Assembly (NCBI RefSeq): GCF_004328625.1
Contig: NZ_CP032229.1
Location: 1,116,001 to 1,180,000 of the forward strand
Origin: Streptomyces seoulensis
GTDB taxonomy: Bacteria; Actinomycetota; Actinomycetes; Streptomycetales; Streptomycetaceae
Direction of reading: 5' to 3'
Length of the DNA: 64,000 bases
The notes under the pieces were generated by a model, which was given only the letters and a program-made list of their open reading frames with translations, made no database searches and was not told the DNA's origin. This document shows, in pieces, positions 23,899 to 31,784 of this stretch. Every line of letters begins with the position of its first letter. Within the stretch, counting starts at the first letter, position 1. A program made the translations under genes and the position numbers.

Positions 23899-24621
23899 GT
23901 GCAGGTCTGTCTGAACGGGAGCAGAAAGGCGGCGGACGGGGCGCAAGTCCCTTTGACGCCGGAGGAGTTGGCCCGGTCGGCCGCGGAGGCGGCCGCCGCC
24001 GGGGCCACGGAGACGCACGCGCATCCCCGGACGCCGTGCGGGCGGGAGTCCCTGTCCGCACGCGTCGTCGGGCCCGTGGTGGAGGCGCTGCGCGAGCGGG
24101 CCGGGGTGCCGGTCGGGGTGACCACCGGCGCCTGGGCCGAGCCCGATCCCGCCGCCCGGCTGGAGCGGGTGCGCTCCTGGTCCGTGCTGCCCGACTTCGC
24201 CTCGGTCAACTGGCACGAGCCTGGCGCCGAGGAGCTGGCCGAGCTGCTGCTCTCTCGGGGCGTCGACGTAGAGGCGGGCATCTGGTCCGGCACGAAGGGC
24301 GCGGCACGCTTCGCACTCTCCCCGCTGGGACCGCGCGTGCTGCGGGTCCTGGCCGAGGTGACGGACCCCGACCCGGCCACCGCCGAGATGTCGGCGCACA
24401 CCCTGCTGGCCGAACTGGGCCCGGCGCACGGCCGACCCGTCCTCCTCCACGGCGAGGACGGCGGCGCGTGGCCGGTGCTGCGGCTGGCGGGACGGCTGGG
24501 TCTGGCGACGCGTATCGGGCTGGAGGACACGCTGTTCCTGCCGAACGGTGAACGGGCTTTCTCAAACGCCGAGTTGGTGGCAGCTGGGCTGGCAGAGCAC
24601 GGGGCTCAGCAGGACCAATAA
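23899..24621 (+). CDS. BKACE-like (DUF849) beta-keto acid cleavage family protein, compact form
   Basis: A ~240-residue TIM-barrel protein related to 3-keto-5-aminohexanoate cleavage enzyme, which splits beta-keto acids with acetyl-CoA. It opens VQVCLNGSRK; the zinc-binding HxH appears as THAHPRTPCG, and the late acid as RIGLEDTLFLPNG. Typical family members are about 270-310 residues, so this is a short branch, missing some loops. The GTG at 23899 gives the family N-terminus; an in-frame GTG 18 bases earlier is also possible. The substrate is unknown. Confidence 0.8.
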   Translation: MQVCLNGSRKAADGAQVPLTPEELARSAAEAAAAGATETHAHPRTPCGRESLSARVVGPVVEALRERAGVPVGVTTGAWAEPDPAARLERVRSWSVLPDFASVNWHEPGAEELAELLLSRGVDVEAGIWSGTKGAARFALSPLGPRVLRVLAEVTDPDPATAEMSAHTLLAELGPAHGRPVLLHGEDGGAWPVLRLAGRLGLATRIGLEDTLFLPNGERAFSNAELVAAGLAEHGAQQDQ

Positions 24622-24835
24622 GGGGTCGTTCCAGCGGGTGCCGTACGGCAGGCGCGGCCGGCGAGGCCGGTCAGGCTCGACGCCCGCAGGCGCACCGGGG
24701 CTTGCCCGCCCGGCCAGGTCCGGAGTTCGGTGAGTGTGGCGGCCGGGGGTTCCCGGAGGAAGCCCGGCCGGTGGTCCAGCATCAGGTAGTCCAGCCAGTC
24801 TCCGCGAGCGCGGCGGCGAGTTCACGGCTGTGCAC
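24606..24835 (-). pseudogene. Possible frameshifted gene remnant downstream of soxR
   Basis: The minus strand starts with GTG ([15 protein letters not shown]), overlapping the soxR end, then stops; after one frame change it continues as WLDYLMLDHRPGFLREP... to a stop at 24606. The joined product would be ~76 residues with coding-like composition. I do not recognise a family. It could be chance in GC-rich DNA. If it is not a gene, this ~200-bp gap holds nothing I can identify. Confidence 0.2.
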
Positions 24836-25298
24836 GCGCTCCCCCGTCCTCCCGCATCAGGCGGGACCCGGCACCCCGTTCGCCGAAGGCGTCGTCCGGG
24901 TTGGAGAGGACGCAGGTGGCCAGGGAGAGGCAGCCGCAGCCGATGCAGTCGGTGAGGTGGTCGCGCAGCCGGTTGAGCTGGTTGATCCGGTCGTCCAGCT
25001 CGGAGCGCCACGCCTCGGAGAGCCGGGCCCAGTCCGCACGGGTGGGCGTGCGCTCCTCGGGCAGCTCGGCGAGGGCCTCGCGGATGGTGGCGAGCGGGAT
25101 GCCGACCCGCTGGGCGGCGCGTACGAAGGCGACCCGGCGCAGGGTGTCGCGGGTGTAGCGGCGCTGGTTGCCGGAGGTGCGGCGGCTGCTGATCAGGCCC
25201 TTGGACTCGTAGAAGTGCAGGGCGGAGACGGCAGCGCCGCTGCGCGCGGACAACTGGCCTACGGTCAGCTCGTGGATCTTCTCGGGAAGCTGGGGCAC
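24822..25298 (-). CDS. soxR: Redox-sensitive MerR-family activator SoxR
   Basis: A 158-residue MerR-type regulator with an N-terminal winged helix ([20 protein letters not shown]), a dimerisation helix and a C-terminal [2Fe-2S] site [12 protein letters not shown] (CX2CXCX5C). In Streptomyces, SoxR responds to endogenous redox-active metabolites rather than superoxide and controls a small set of genes elsewhere. It starts at GTG (25298). It is divergent from the MaoC gene. I see no obvious SoxR target next to it. Confidence 0.95.
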   Translation of the reverse strand: MPQLPEKIHELTVGQLSARSGAAVSALHFYESKGLISSRRTSGNQRRYTRDTLRRVAFVRAAQRVGIPLATIREALAELPEERTPTRADWARLSEAWRSELDDRINQLNRLRDHLTDCIGCGCLSLATCVLSNPDDAFGERGAGSRLMREDGGARAQP

Positions 25299-25336
25299 CG
25301 TCCCGAGCCTACCGACCCGCCGGGCCGGACGAGCCG

Positions 25337-25379
25337 TTGACAGGCGCCGCCCACCCCACCATGCTAAGCAGTTGCTTAG
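25337..25379 (+). promoter_or_regulatory. Promoter with overlapping TetR-type operator upstream of the MaoC gene
   Basis: TTGACA (25337-25342) is a perfect -35. The expected -10 region overlaps a perfect palindrome, CTAAGCA-GT-TGCTTAG (25364-25379), 26 bases before the MaoC ATG. A related near-palindrome lies at 26560-26574 before a TetR gene. Confidence 0.65.
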
Positions 25380-25404
25380 ACTTACGACGCGAGAGGCCGG
25401 GATC

Positions 25405-25866
25405 ATGGCAGAACCGAGGACCTTCCACTCCCCCGACGAGCTGAAGGCGGCCGTGGGCGAGCAGCTCGGCCACACCGACTGGCTGGAGGTCGACCAGAAG
25501 CGGATCGACCTGTTCGCGGAGGCCACCGGCGACCACCAGTGGATTCACGTGGACCCGGAGAAGGCGGCCCAGGGCCCCTTCGGCACCACCATCGCGCACG
25601 GCTACCTCACCCTCTCCCTGCTCCCCCTGTTCGGGCCGCAGCTCATCGCGGTCGAGGGCGTGAAGATGGGCGTCAACTACGGCACCAACAAGGTCCGCTT
25701 CCCGGCCCCGGTGCCGGTCGGCTCCCGGCTGCGCTCCACCGCCGTGATCACGAACGTGGAGGACGTGCCGGGCGGGGTACAGGTATCGGTGGCCTTCACC
25801 GTGGAGCGCGAGGGCGGCGACAAGCCGGTGTGCGTGGCGGAGTCGGTGTCCCGCTACTACTTCTGA
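25405..25866 (+). CDS. MaoC family enoyl-CoA hydratase/dehydratase
   Basis: A 153-residue single hot-dog-fold hydratase. The hydratase-2 catalytic pair is seen in [20 protein letters not shown] (Asp and His), and [18 protein letters not shown] is the conserved core. It hydrates trans-2-enoyl-CoA or related thioesters. The ATG at 25405 has GAGAGG eight bases upstream. A palindromic operator overlaps its promoter, and a TetR gene follows convergently, so the TetR may control it. It probably joins the nearby acyl-CoA dehydrogenases in acyl catabolism. Confidence 0.9.
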   Translation: MAEPRTFHSPDELKAAVGEQLGHTDWLEVDQKRIDLFAEATGDHQWIHVDPEKAAQGPFGTTIAHGYLTLSLLPLFGPQLIAVEGVKMGVNYGTNKVRFPAPVPVGSRLRSTAVITNVEDVPGGVQVSVAFTVEREGGDKPVCVAESVSRYYF

Positions 25867-25888
25867 CCCCGGAACGCGGGCGTCGGGG

Positions 25889-26512
25889 TCAGTGGGCCCC
25901 GACCATCCGCAGGACGAGTCCCGCGTACAGCTCGCCGACCTGCTCGGGGGTGCGCGGGCCGTCGACGTTGAACCAGCGGGCCACGTCGATGCAGAGCGAC
26001 AGGATGGCGAGCGTGGTGCCCTGTATGTCGGGCACCTCGAACTCGCCGGCGGCCACGCCGTCCTCGATGATCCCGCGCACCTCGGCGTCCACCTGGCGGC
26101 GCAGCGCGACGATCTCGGCGCGGGCGTCCGGGCCGAGCGCGTCCAGTTCGTACTGCACGACCCGTGCGGTGGTGCGGCGGCCGGCGTGCCAGCGGACGAA
26201 GGAGCTGACGCCGTCGGCGAGCCGCTCGGCGGCCGTGCCCTCGCCGCGCGCGGCGGTGCGCAGGATGTCCAGCGCCTTGTCGTGACCGATGCGGCTGATC
26301 CGGTGGAGCAGCTCTTCCTTGGTCTTGTAGTGGATGTAGAGCGCGGCGGGGCTCATCCCGGCGCGGCCCGCGATGTCGCGGGTGGTGGTCGCGTGGTAGC
26401 CGCGCTCGGCGAAGGCTTCCACGGCGGCGACGAGCAGCCGCCGGGCCGCGTCCGGGGTCACCTCGGCCCACGCGTCGGCCTCGCCGCCGACCGTCTCCTC
26501 CGCCGTACTCAT
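25889..26512 (-). CDS. TetR family regulator
   Basis: A 207-residue TetR with HTH TRDIAGRAGMSPAALYIHY (~45-63) and a C-terminal domain typical of fatty-acid-related actinobacterial TetRs. AGGAGG lies eight bases before the ATG at 26512. A TAAGC/GCTYA-type palindrome 48 bases upstream suggests autoregulation, and the same motif sits on the MaoC promoter, so MaoC is its likely target. Confidence 0.87.
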   Translation of the reverse strand: MSTAEETVGGEADAWAEVTPDAARRLLVAAVEAFAERGYHATTTRDIAGRAGMSPAALYIHYKTKEELLHRISRIGHDKALDILRTAARGEGTAAERLADGVSSFVRWHAGRRTTARVVQYELDALGPDARAEIVALRRQVDAEVRGIIEDGVAAGEFEVPDIQGTTLAILSLCIDVARWFNVDGPRTPEQVGELYAGLVLRMVGAH

Positions 26513-26559
26513 CGCTCGCCCCTCCTCGGATGACAGGAGCACCACCATACCGCCGAAGG

Positions 26560-26574
26560 TGAGCGCCCGCTTAG
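26560..26574. promoter_or_regulatory. TetR-type operator TGAGCGCCCGCTTAG
   Basis: A near-palindrome related to the 25364-25379 site. It overlaps the stop codon of the YiaA/YiaB gene and lies 48 bases upstream of the TetR start. Confidence 0.5.
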
Positions 26575-26882
26575 CGAGACTGCTGCCGGGGGTCGGGGGT
26601 CTTGCGGTAGGGGTCGTGGGCGGTGAGGAGTTCCTCCATGCGGGCCTGGTCGACTCTGCTGACGATCTCGCCGGCCTCCTGTCTGTCCCGGATCACCTTG
26701 GCGAGGGTGAAGGCGGAGGTGACGAGGTACAGCACGGCGATGGCGAGGAAGCCGCGCACCCAGGCGCTGGCCTCCAGCCGGTAGATGCCGATCGCGGTGG
26801 CCGTCATGGCGACGGCGAAGGAGGCGACGGCCTGTCCGTAGAAGGCGCCGGTGGTCTGCTGCTTGACTGGTGTGTCGCTCAT
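26571..26882 (-). CDS. YiaA/YiaB family inner-membrane protein
   Basis: A 103-residue protein with two hydrophobic helices (around GQAVASFAVAMTATAIGIY and GFLAIAVLYLVTSAFTLA), matching the YiaA/YiaB domain, whose function is unknown. A charged cytoplasmic tail (KVIRDRQEAGEIVSRVDQAR) follows. Its TAA stop lies within the putative TetR operator, and it precedes the TetR gene by 58 bp on the same strand. Confidence 0.82.
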   Translation of the reverse strand: MSDTPVKQQTTGAFYGQAVASFAVAMTATAIGIYRLEASAWVRGFLAIAVLYLVTSAFTLAKVIRDRQEAGEIVSRVDQARMEELLTAHDPYRKTPDPRQQSR

Positions 26883-26958
26883 GACACGAGTCTCGGCGGA
26901 CGCGGCGCGCGCCACATCCGCCGAGGTACTCAGTACCCGTACTCAGAACAGCGCGGCC

Positions 26959-28113
26959 TCAGAAAGCCGAAACACCGGTCAGCGCGCGGCCGATCAGCAG
27001 CTTCTGGATCTGGCTCGTGCCCTCGTACAGGGTCATCACCCGGGCGTCGCGCAGCAGCTTGCCCACCGGGTACTCGTCGATGTAGCCGTAACCCCCGAAT
27101 ACCTGAAGGGCGTTGGAGGCGGCGCGCACGGCGGCCTCGGAGGCGAACAGCTTGGCCTTGGAGGACTCGGTGGCGAACGGCTCGTCCCGGTCGATCAGGT
27201 CGGCCACCCGCCAGGTCAGCAGCCGGGCGGCGTCCACGTCCACGGCGATGTCGCTGATCAGCTCCTGCACCAGCTGGTGCTTGGCGATGGAGCTGCCGAA
27301 CTGCTCGCGCTCACCGGCGTATTGAACGGCCGCGTCGAGAGCGGCCTGGGCTATGCCGACGCAGCCCGCGGCGACCGACATCCGGCCCTTGGCGAGCGCG
27401 GACATGGCGACGGAGAAGCCCTTGCCCTCGGCGCCGACCATCGCGGAGGCCGGCACCCGTACGTCCTCCAGCACCAGTTCGGCGGTGGCCTGGCCGCGCA
27501 GGCCGAGCTTGCCGTGGATGGTGCGGCGGGTGAGGCCGGGGGTGTCGGTGGGGACGAGGAAGGCGGAGACGCCCTTGTGGCCGGGGGCGTCGGTGGAGCG
27601 GGCGAAGAGCAGCACCACGTCGGCCCAGGTGCCGTTGGTGATGAACATCTTGGTGCCGCTGAGCACGTAGTCCTCGCCGTCCCGTACGGCCCGCGCGCCG
27701 AGGCTGCCCGCGTCCGAGCCGGTGCCGGGCTCGGTGAGGCCGAAGCAGCCGATCAGCTCGCCGGAGGTCAGCCCCGGCAGCCAGCGCCGCTTCTGATCCT
27801 CGTTCCCCCAGGCCGCGATCGACTTGGCGACCAGCCCGAGGGAGACGGAGACGATCCCGCGCACCGAGGAGTCACCGCGCCCCAGCTCCTCGGTGACCAG
27901 GCAGTACGCAAGATGGTCGCCGCCGGAGCCGCCGTACTCCTCGTCGATGGTCAGCCCCAGGAAGCCGATCTCGCCGAGCTTCTTCACGATGCCCCGGTCG
28001 ACCTCCTCGGCACGGTCCCAGGCGGTGACATGGGGGGCGATCTCGCGCTCCACGAAGTCACGGGCCAGCTGCCGTACGGCCGACTGTTCCTCGCTCAGGC
28101 CCAGGTCCACCAT
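26959..28113 (-). CDS. Acyl-CoA dehydrogenase
   Basis: A 384-residue flavoenzyme introducing the 2,3-double bond into acyl-CoA. The middle domain has CFGLTEPGTGSDAGSLGARA and TKMFITNGTWADV; the C-terminal domain has the catalytic-base region RDARVMTLYEGTSQIQKLLIG (Glu in YEGT). The start MVDLGLSEEQ at 28113 fits the family; the frame upstream is not coding. It is divergent from a TetR gene with a 19-bp palindrome between them, so it is very likely that regulator's target. Confidence 0.92.
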   Translation of the reverse strand: MVDLGLSEEQSAVRQLARDFVEREIAPHVTAWDRAEEVDRGIVKKLGEIGFLGLTIDEEYGGSGGDHLAYCLVTEELGRGDSSVRGIVSVSLGLVAKSIAAWGNEDQKRRWLPGLTSGELIGCFGLTEPGTGSDAGSLGARAVRDGEDYVLSGTKMFITNGTWADVVLLFARSTDAPGHKGVSAFLVPTDTPGLTRRTIHGKLGLRGQATAELVLEDVRVPASAMVGAEGKGFSVAMSALAKGRMSVAAGCVGIAQAALDAAVQYAGEREQFGSSIAKHQLVQELISDIAVDVDAARLLTWRVADLIDRDEPFATESSKAKLFASEAAVRAASNALQVFGGYGYIDEYPVGKLLRDARVMTLYEGTSQIQKLLIGRALTGVSAF

Positions 28114-28171
28114 GCGATCACCCCACACGGCCTCAGCGGGAACCCGTAAGGCCCTTGAAAGACGTACATTT

Positions 28172-28190
28172 AAATTAGCAGTGCTAGTTT
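28172..28190. promoter_or_regulatory. TetR operator AAATTAGCAGTGCTAGTTT
   Basis: A 19-bp palindrome with only one mismatched pair lies between the divergent acyl-CoA dehydrogenase (59 bases away) and TetR (27 bases away) starts. The same pattern recurs at 31766-31784. Confidence 0.75.
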
Positions 28191-28216
28191 CTGCTCGCAG
28201 CCCTACTATGTGCGCC

Positions 28217-28858
28217 ATGGCCCGACCGCGCAAGCCCCTCCTCAGCACCGACCGGATCGTGAAGACGGCACGGGCCCTCGTGGACGCGGAGGGCCTCCAG
28301 GCCGTCTCCACCCGGCGGCTCGCCGCCGAACTCGGGGTGAGCGGGCCCTCGCTCTACAACCACTTCCGCACCAAGGACGAGATCCTGGAGGCGGTCGCGG
28401 ACTCGGTGAGCGCGCAGGTCGACCTCACGATGTTCGAGGACGGCCGGGACTGGCGTACCGCGCTGCACGACTGGGCCGTCTCCTACCGGTCCGCGCTGCG
28501 CGACCACCCCAACATCGTCCCGGTCCTCGCACGCGGCCCCGGCCGCCGCCCGGCCGGACTCCGGCTGGCGGACGCGGTGTACGGCGGGATGGTCGACGCG
28601 GGCTGGTCCCCGGCGCAGGCGACCTCGATCGGCGCGCTGATGCGGTACTTCGTCATGGGCTCCGCGCTCAGCTCCTTCGCGGGCGGCTTCGTGGACGACG
28701 CGAGCGCCTACGACCCCGCCGACTATCCCCACCTCGGGCAGGCCCACCTCCTCGCCGAGCAGCAGGAGAAGGTCGACGAGCGGGCCTTCGAGGTCGGGCT
28801 CGCGGCGCTGCTGGCCGGTCTGGAGGGGCAGTACGGTGAGCCGGACCCCCGGCCATGA
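28217..28858 (+). CDS. TetR family regulator (TetR_C type) divergent from acyl-CoA dehydrogenase
   Basis: A 213-residue TetR with HTH STRRLAAELGVSGPSLYNHF (~34-53) and a tetracycline-repressor-like C-terminal domain. No Shine-Dalgarno is visible and an in-frame ATG sits nine bases upstream, so the transcript could be nearly leaderless. Palindromes at 28172 and 31766 share the TAGC...GYTAGTTT pattern, implying control of both the divergent acyl-CoA dehydrogenase and the alcohol dehydrogenase gene 3.5 kb away. Confidence 0.87.
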   Translation: MARPRKPLLSTDRIVKTARALVDAEGLQAVSTRRLAAELGVSGPSLYNHFRTKDEILEAVADSVSAQVDLTMFEDGRDWRTALHDWAVSYRSALRDHPNIVPVLARGPGRRPAGLRLADAVYGGMVDAGWSPAQATSIGALMRYFVMGSALSSFAGGFVDDASAYDPADYPHLGQAHLLAEQQEKVDERAFEVGLAALLAGLEGQYGEPDPRP

Positions 28859-28898
28859 TTCGGTGAGCACCGAAGTGTCCGTGCCGCATGCTGGGCGC

Positions 28899-29612
28899 AT
28901 GACCGCCACGGAACCGTGCGCCACCGCTCTCGCCTCGCTCGCCGCGCTGCTCGCCGACGAGACACGGGCCGGCTGTCTGCTCGCCCTGCTGGACGGGCGC
29001 GCGTGGACCGCCGGGGAACTCGCCCGGCACGTACGGGTCGCGCCCTCGACGCTCACCGGGCATCTGAACCGGCTGGTCGCGGGCGGCCTGCTGGTGACGG
29101 AACGCCAGGGGCGGCACCGCTACGTCCGGCTGGCCGACCCGCGCGCCGCGCAGCTCGTCGAGGATCTGGCCGCGCATCTGCCGCAGGACGTGGTGGTCCA
29201 GGTCCCGCGCACGCTGCGGGAGGTCCGTACCCAGTCCGCGCTGGCGCGCGGGCGGACCTGCTACGACCATCTCGCCGGCCGGCTCGGCATGGCGGTCACC
29301 GACGCGCTGACCTCGCACGGGCTGCTGCGCCAGGACACCGGGTTCGCGCTGACCGACGCGGGGCTGGCCTGGTTCGGGGACGCGGGCATCGCCGTCGACC
29401 GCTCCACCCGGCGCCCGCTGGCCCGCTCCTGCCTGGACTGGACGGAGCGGCGCCCGCATCTCGGGGGCGCGGCGGGCGCGGCGCTGTGCCGGCACGCGCT
29501 GGACGCCGGATGGTGCGCCCGCGTGGGCTCGGGGCGGGCGGTGCGGGTGACGCCCGTGGGGGCGCGTGCGCTGGCGGAGCTGCTGGGCATCGACGAACCG
29601 GCGCTGGTCTGA
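28899..29612 (+). CDS. ArsR-type winged-helix regulator with extended C-terminal domain
   Basis: A 237-residue protein. The N-terminal ~85 residues are an ArsR-like wHTH (GELARHVRVAPSTLTGHLNR), without the classical metal-binding Cys motif. A second half (~100-237) has a helical region with further possible winged-helix character (GLLRQDTGFALTDAGLAWFG). It precedes an EamA transporter by 48 bp and may regulate it. The start MTATEPCATA was chosen to match the family N-terminus; an upstream GTG is possible. Confidence 0.82.
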   Translation: MTATEPCATALASLAALLADETRAGCLLALLDGRAWTAGELARHVRVAPSTLTGHLNRLVAGGLLVTERQGRHRYVRLADPRAAQLVEDLAAHLPQDVVVQVPRTLREVRTQSALARGRTCYDHLAGRLGMAVTDALTSHGLLRQDTGFALTDAGLAWFGDAGIAVDRSTRRPLARSCLDWTERRPHLGGAAGAALCRHALDAGWCARVGSGRAVRVTPVGARALAELLGIDEPALV

Positions 29613-29660
29613 GACCGCCCGCCCTTTCACCTCTTCTCACCGCATCCACCGAGGAGTCCG

Positions 29661-30599
29661 ATGGACCTCAGTCCGCGTCATCGTCTGCTGCCCACGGCCG
29701 CCGCCGTGGTCACCGTGCTGCTGTGGGCGTCCGCCTTCGTGGTGATCCGTACCGCCGGTGACGCCTACTCACCGGGCGCGCTGGCACTCGGCCGCCTGCT
29801 CGCGGGCGGTCTCACCCTGGCCGTGCTGTGCGCGATACGGCGCGAGGGCTGGCCGCCGCGCGGGGCCTGGCCAGGCATCCTGGTGTCCGGGGTGCTCTGG
29901 TTCGGCTTCTACATGGTGGCCCTGAACTGGGGCGAGCAGCGGGTGGACGCGGGCACGGCCGCTCTGGTGGTGAACGTCGGCCCGCTGCTGATCGCCCTGT
30001 TCGCCGCCCGGTTCCTGGGCGACCCGATGCCGCCCCGGCTGCTGGCGGGGATGGCGGTGTCCTTCACCGGCGCGGTGATCGTGGGCCTGTCGATGTCGGC
30101 CGGGGGCGGCGGCTCCTCGGTGCTCGGCGTGGTGGCCTGCCTGCTCGCGGCGGTCGCCTACGCGGCCGGGGTGGTCGCGCAGAAGCCCGCCGTGGCCCGC
30201 GCGAGCGCCCTTCAGGTGACGACGTTCGGCTGCCTGATCGGCGCGGTGGCCTGCCTGCCCTTCACCGGCCGGCTGATCTCGGAGGCGTCCGGCGCCCCGC
30301 TGTCGGCCACGCTGGGCATGGTCTACCTCGGCGTCTTCCCGACCGCGCTGGCCTTCACCGCGTGGGCGTACGCCCTGGCCCGCACCAGCGCGGCCAAGCT
30401 GGGCGCGACGACGTACGCCGTCCCCGCGCTGGTGGTGCTGATGTCCTGGCTGGCGCTGGGCGAGGTGCCGGGACCGGTGATGCTGGGCGGCGGCCTGCTG
30501 TGCCTGGCGGGCGTGGCGGTGGCCCGCTCGCGGGGGCGTACGGCGCCCGCGCAGGTGGCGGACGCGGCGCCCGACCCCGACCCTGACCGGGTGCGCTGA
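29661..30599 (+). CDS. EamA/DMT family transporter
   Basis: A 312-residue membrane protein with ten hydrophobic helices in two EamA repeats. TVLLWASAFVVIRTAGDAYS in the first helix and GMVYLGVFPTALAFTAWAYA in the second repeat are typical, as is the late TTYAVPALVVLMSWLALGE stretch. GAGGAG lies four bases before the ATG. Such carriers usually export amino acids or metabolites. The upstream ArsR-type gene is the likely regulator. Confidence 0.9.
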   Translation: MDLSPRHRLLPTAAAVVTVLLWASAFVVIRTAGDAYSPGALALGRLLAGGLTLAVLCAIRREGWPPRGAWPGILVSGVLWFGFYMVALNWGEQRVDAGTAALVVNVGPLLIALFAARFLGDPMPPRLLAGMAVSFTGAVIVGLSMSAGGGGSSVLGVVACLLAAVAYAAGVVAQKPAVARASALQVTTFGCLIGAVACLPFTGRLISEASGAPLSATLGMVYLGVFPTALAFTAWAYALARTSAAKLGATTYAVPALVVLMSWLALGEVPGPVMLGGGLLCLAGVAVARSRGRTAPAQVADAAPDPDPDRVR

Positions 30600-30606
30600 G
30601 CCTCCT

Positions 30607-30619
30607 GGGGGTGTCCCCC
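30607..30619. terminator. Short GGGGG-TGT-CCCCC hairpin
   Basis: A five-bp GC stem between the convergent EamA and alcohol dehydrogenase genes. Weak, but nothing else in the 19-bp gap could end transcription. Confidence 0.3.
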
Positions 30620-31701
30620 TAGAACACCACCAGCGCCCGCCCGCCCCGGCCCGCCAGCATGTCCTCGAAGGCCGCCGGGATGTCCTTCAGGGTGATGTGT
30701 TCGGTGACCAGGGCCGAGAGGTTCAGGCGTCCCTCACGGACGTGGGCGGCGATGGCGGGCAGATCACGGGCGGGGTCGGAGTTGCCGTACACGCAGCCGG
30801 TGAGGGTGCGGCCCCAGTGGAAGATCTCCAGGGCGTTGAAGGTGACCTGCTCGTCCTTGCCGCCGATGCCGACGACCGTGGTGCGGCCGCCCCGGCGGGT
30901 GGACTCCCAGGCGGCGCGGATGCTCCGCGCCCGGCCCGCGCACTCCACGGCGACGTCGACGCCCTGCTTGCCGGTGAGGGCGCGGACGGCGCGCGGGGTC
31001 TGCTCGTCGGCGAGGACGAAGTCGGTGGCGCCGCAGGCGCGGGCCAGCTCCTCCTTGGCCGGCGAGACGTCCACGGCGACGACCTGGGCCGCGCCCGCGA
31101 TCCGGGCCGCCTGGAGGGTGGCGAGCCCGACCCCGCCGACCCCGAACACGGCGACCGTCTCGCCGGGCTGGACCCGCGCCGAGTGGTGGACGGCGCCGTA
31201 CCCGGTGAGGACGGCGCAGCCGAGCAGGGCCGCGTCGGTCAGCGGCACCCCCTCGGGCAGCGGCAGCGCGCAGGCGGCCGGTACGACGGTCTCCTCGGCG
31301 AACGCGCCGACGTTGAGGCCGGGATGGAGTTCGGTGCCGTCGGCGGTACGGGCGTGCACCCGGGCGGCGCCGTCCAGCGCGTGCCCGCACAGCCAGACCT
31401 CGCCCCGCGCGCAGGCCGGACAACCCCCGCAGGCGGGAGCCCAGTTGAGGACGACGGGCGTGCCGGGTACGAGCCCCGCGACCCCCTCCCCCACGGCGGT
31501 CACGGTGCCCGCGCCCTCGTGTCCGAGAACCGCCGGGACCGGCACCCGCATGGTGCCGTCGGACAGCGACAGGTCGGAGTGGCAGACCCCGGCGGCGGCC
31601 AGGCGCACCCGCACCTGACCGGGCCCCGGCTCGGGCAGTTCGATCCCGGTGATCTCCAGCGGGGCCCCGACGGCGGGCAGGACGGCGGCTCGTACGGTCA
31701 T
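30619..31701 (-). CDS. Zinc-dependent alcohol dehydrogenase (MDR)
   Basis: A 360-residue class III-like zinc alcohol dehydrogenase. Catalytic zinc residues appear in GVCHSDLSLSDG and GHEGAGTVTAVGEGV; the structural zinc site is CGGCPACARGEVWLC; the Rossmann motif is GVGGVGLATLQAA. It oxidises alcohols to aldehydes or the reverse with NAD. A 19-bp TetR palindrome lies 65 bases upstream, identical in pattern to the one before the acyl-CoA dehydrogenase at 28113, so the two genes probably form one regulon. Confidence 0.92.
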   Translation of the reverse strand: MTVRAAVLPAVGAPLEITGIELPEPGPGQVRVRLAAAGVCHSDLSLSDGTMRVPVPAVLGHEGAGTVTAVGEGVAGLVPGTPVVLNWAPACGGCPACARGEVWLCGHALDGAARVHARTADGTELHPGLNVGAFAEETVVPAACALPLPEGVPLTDAALLGCAVLTGYGAVHHSARVQPGETVAVFGVGGVGLATLQAARIAGAAQVVAVDVSPAKEELARACGATDFVLADEQTPRAVRALTGKQGVDVAVECAGRARSIRAAWESTRRGGRTTVVGIGGKDEQVTFNALEIFHWGRTLTGCVYGNSDPARDLPAIAAHVREGRLNLSALVTEHITLKDIPAAFEDMLAGRGGRALVVF

Positions 31702-31765
31702 CGCGCGCGGTCTCCTCGGAAGCTGGGGCGACGGTGCCCGGCGGGCGCGTGCCCGCCGGCGCACC

Positions 31766-31784
31766 AAACTAGCGGCGTTAGTTT
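31766..31784. promoter_or_regulatory. TetR operator AAACTAGCGGCGTTAGTTT
   Basis: A 19-bp palindrome with one mismatched pair, 65 bases before the alcohol dehydrogenase start and overlapping the stop codon of the MopB gene. It shares its pattern with 28172-28190. Confidence 0.75.
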
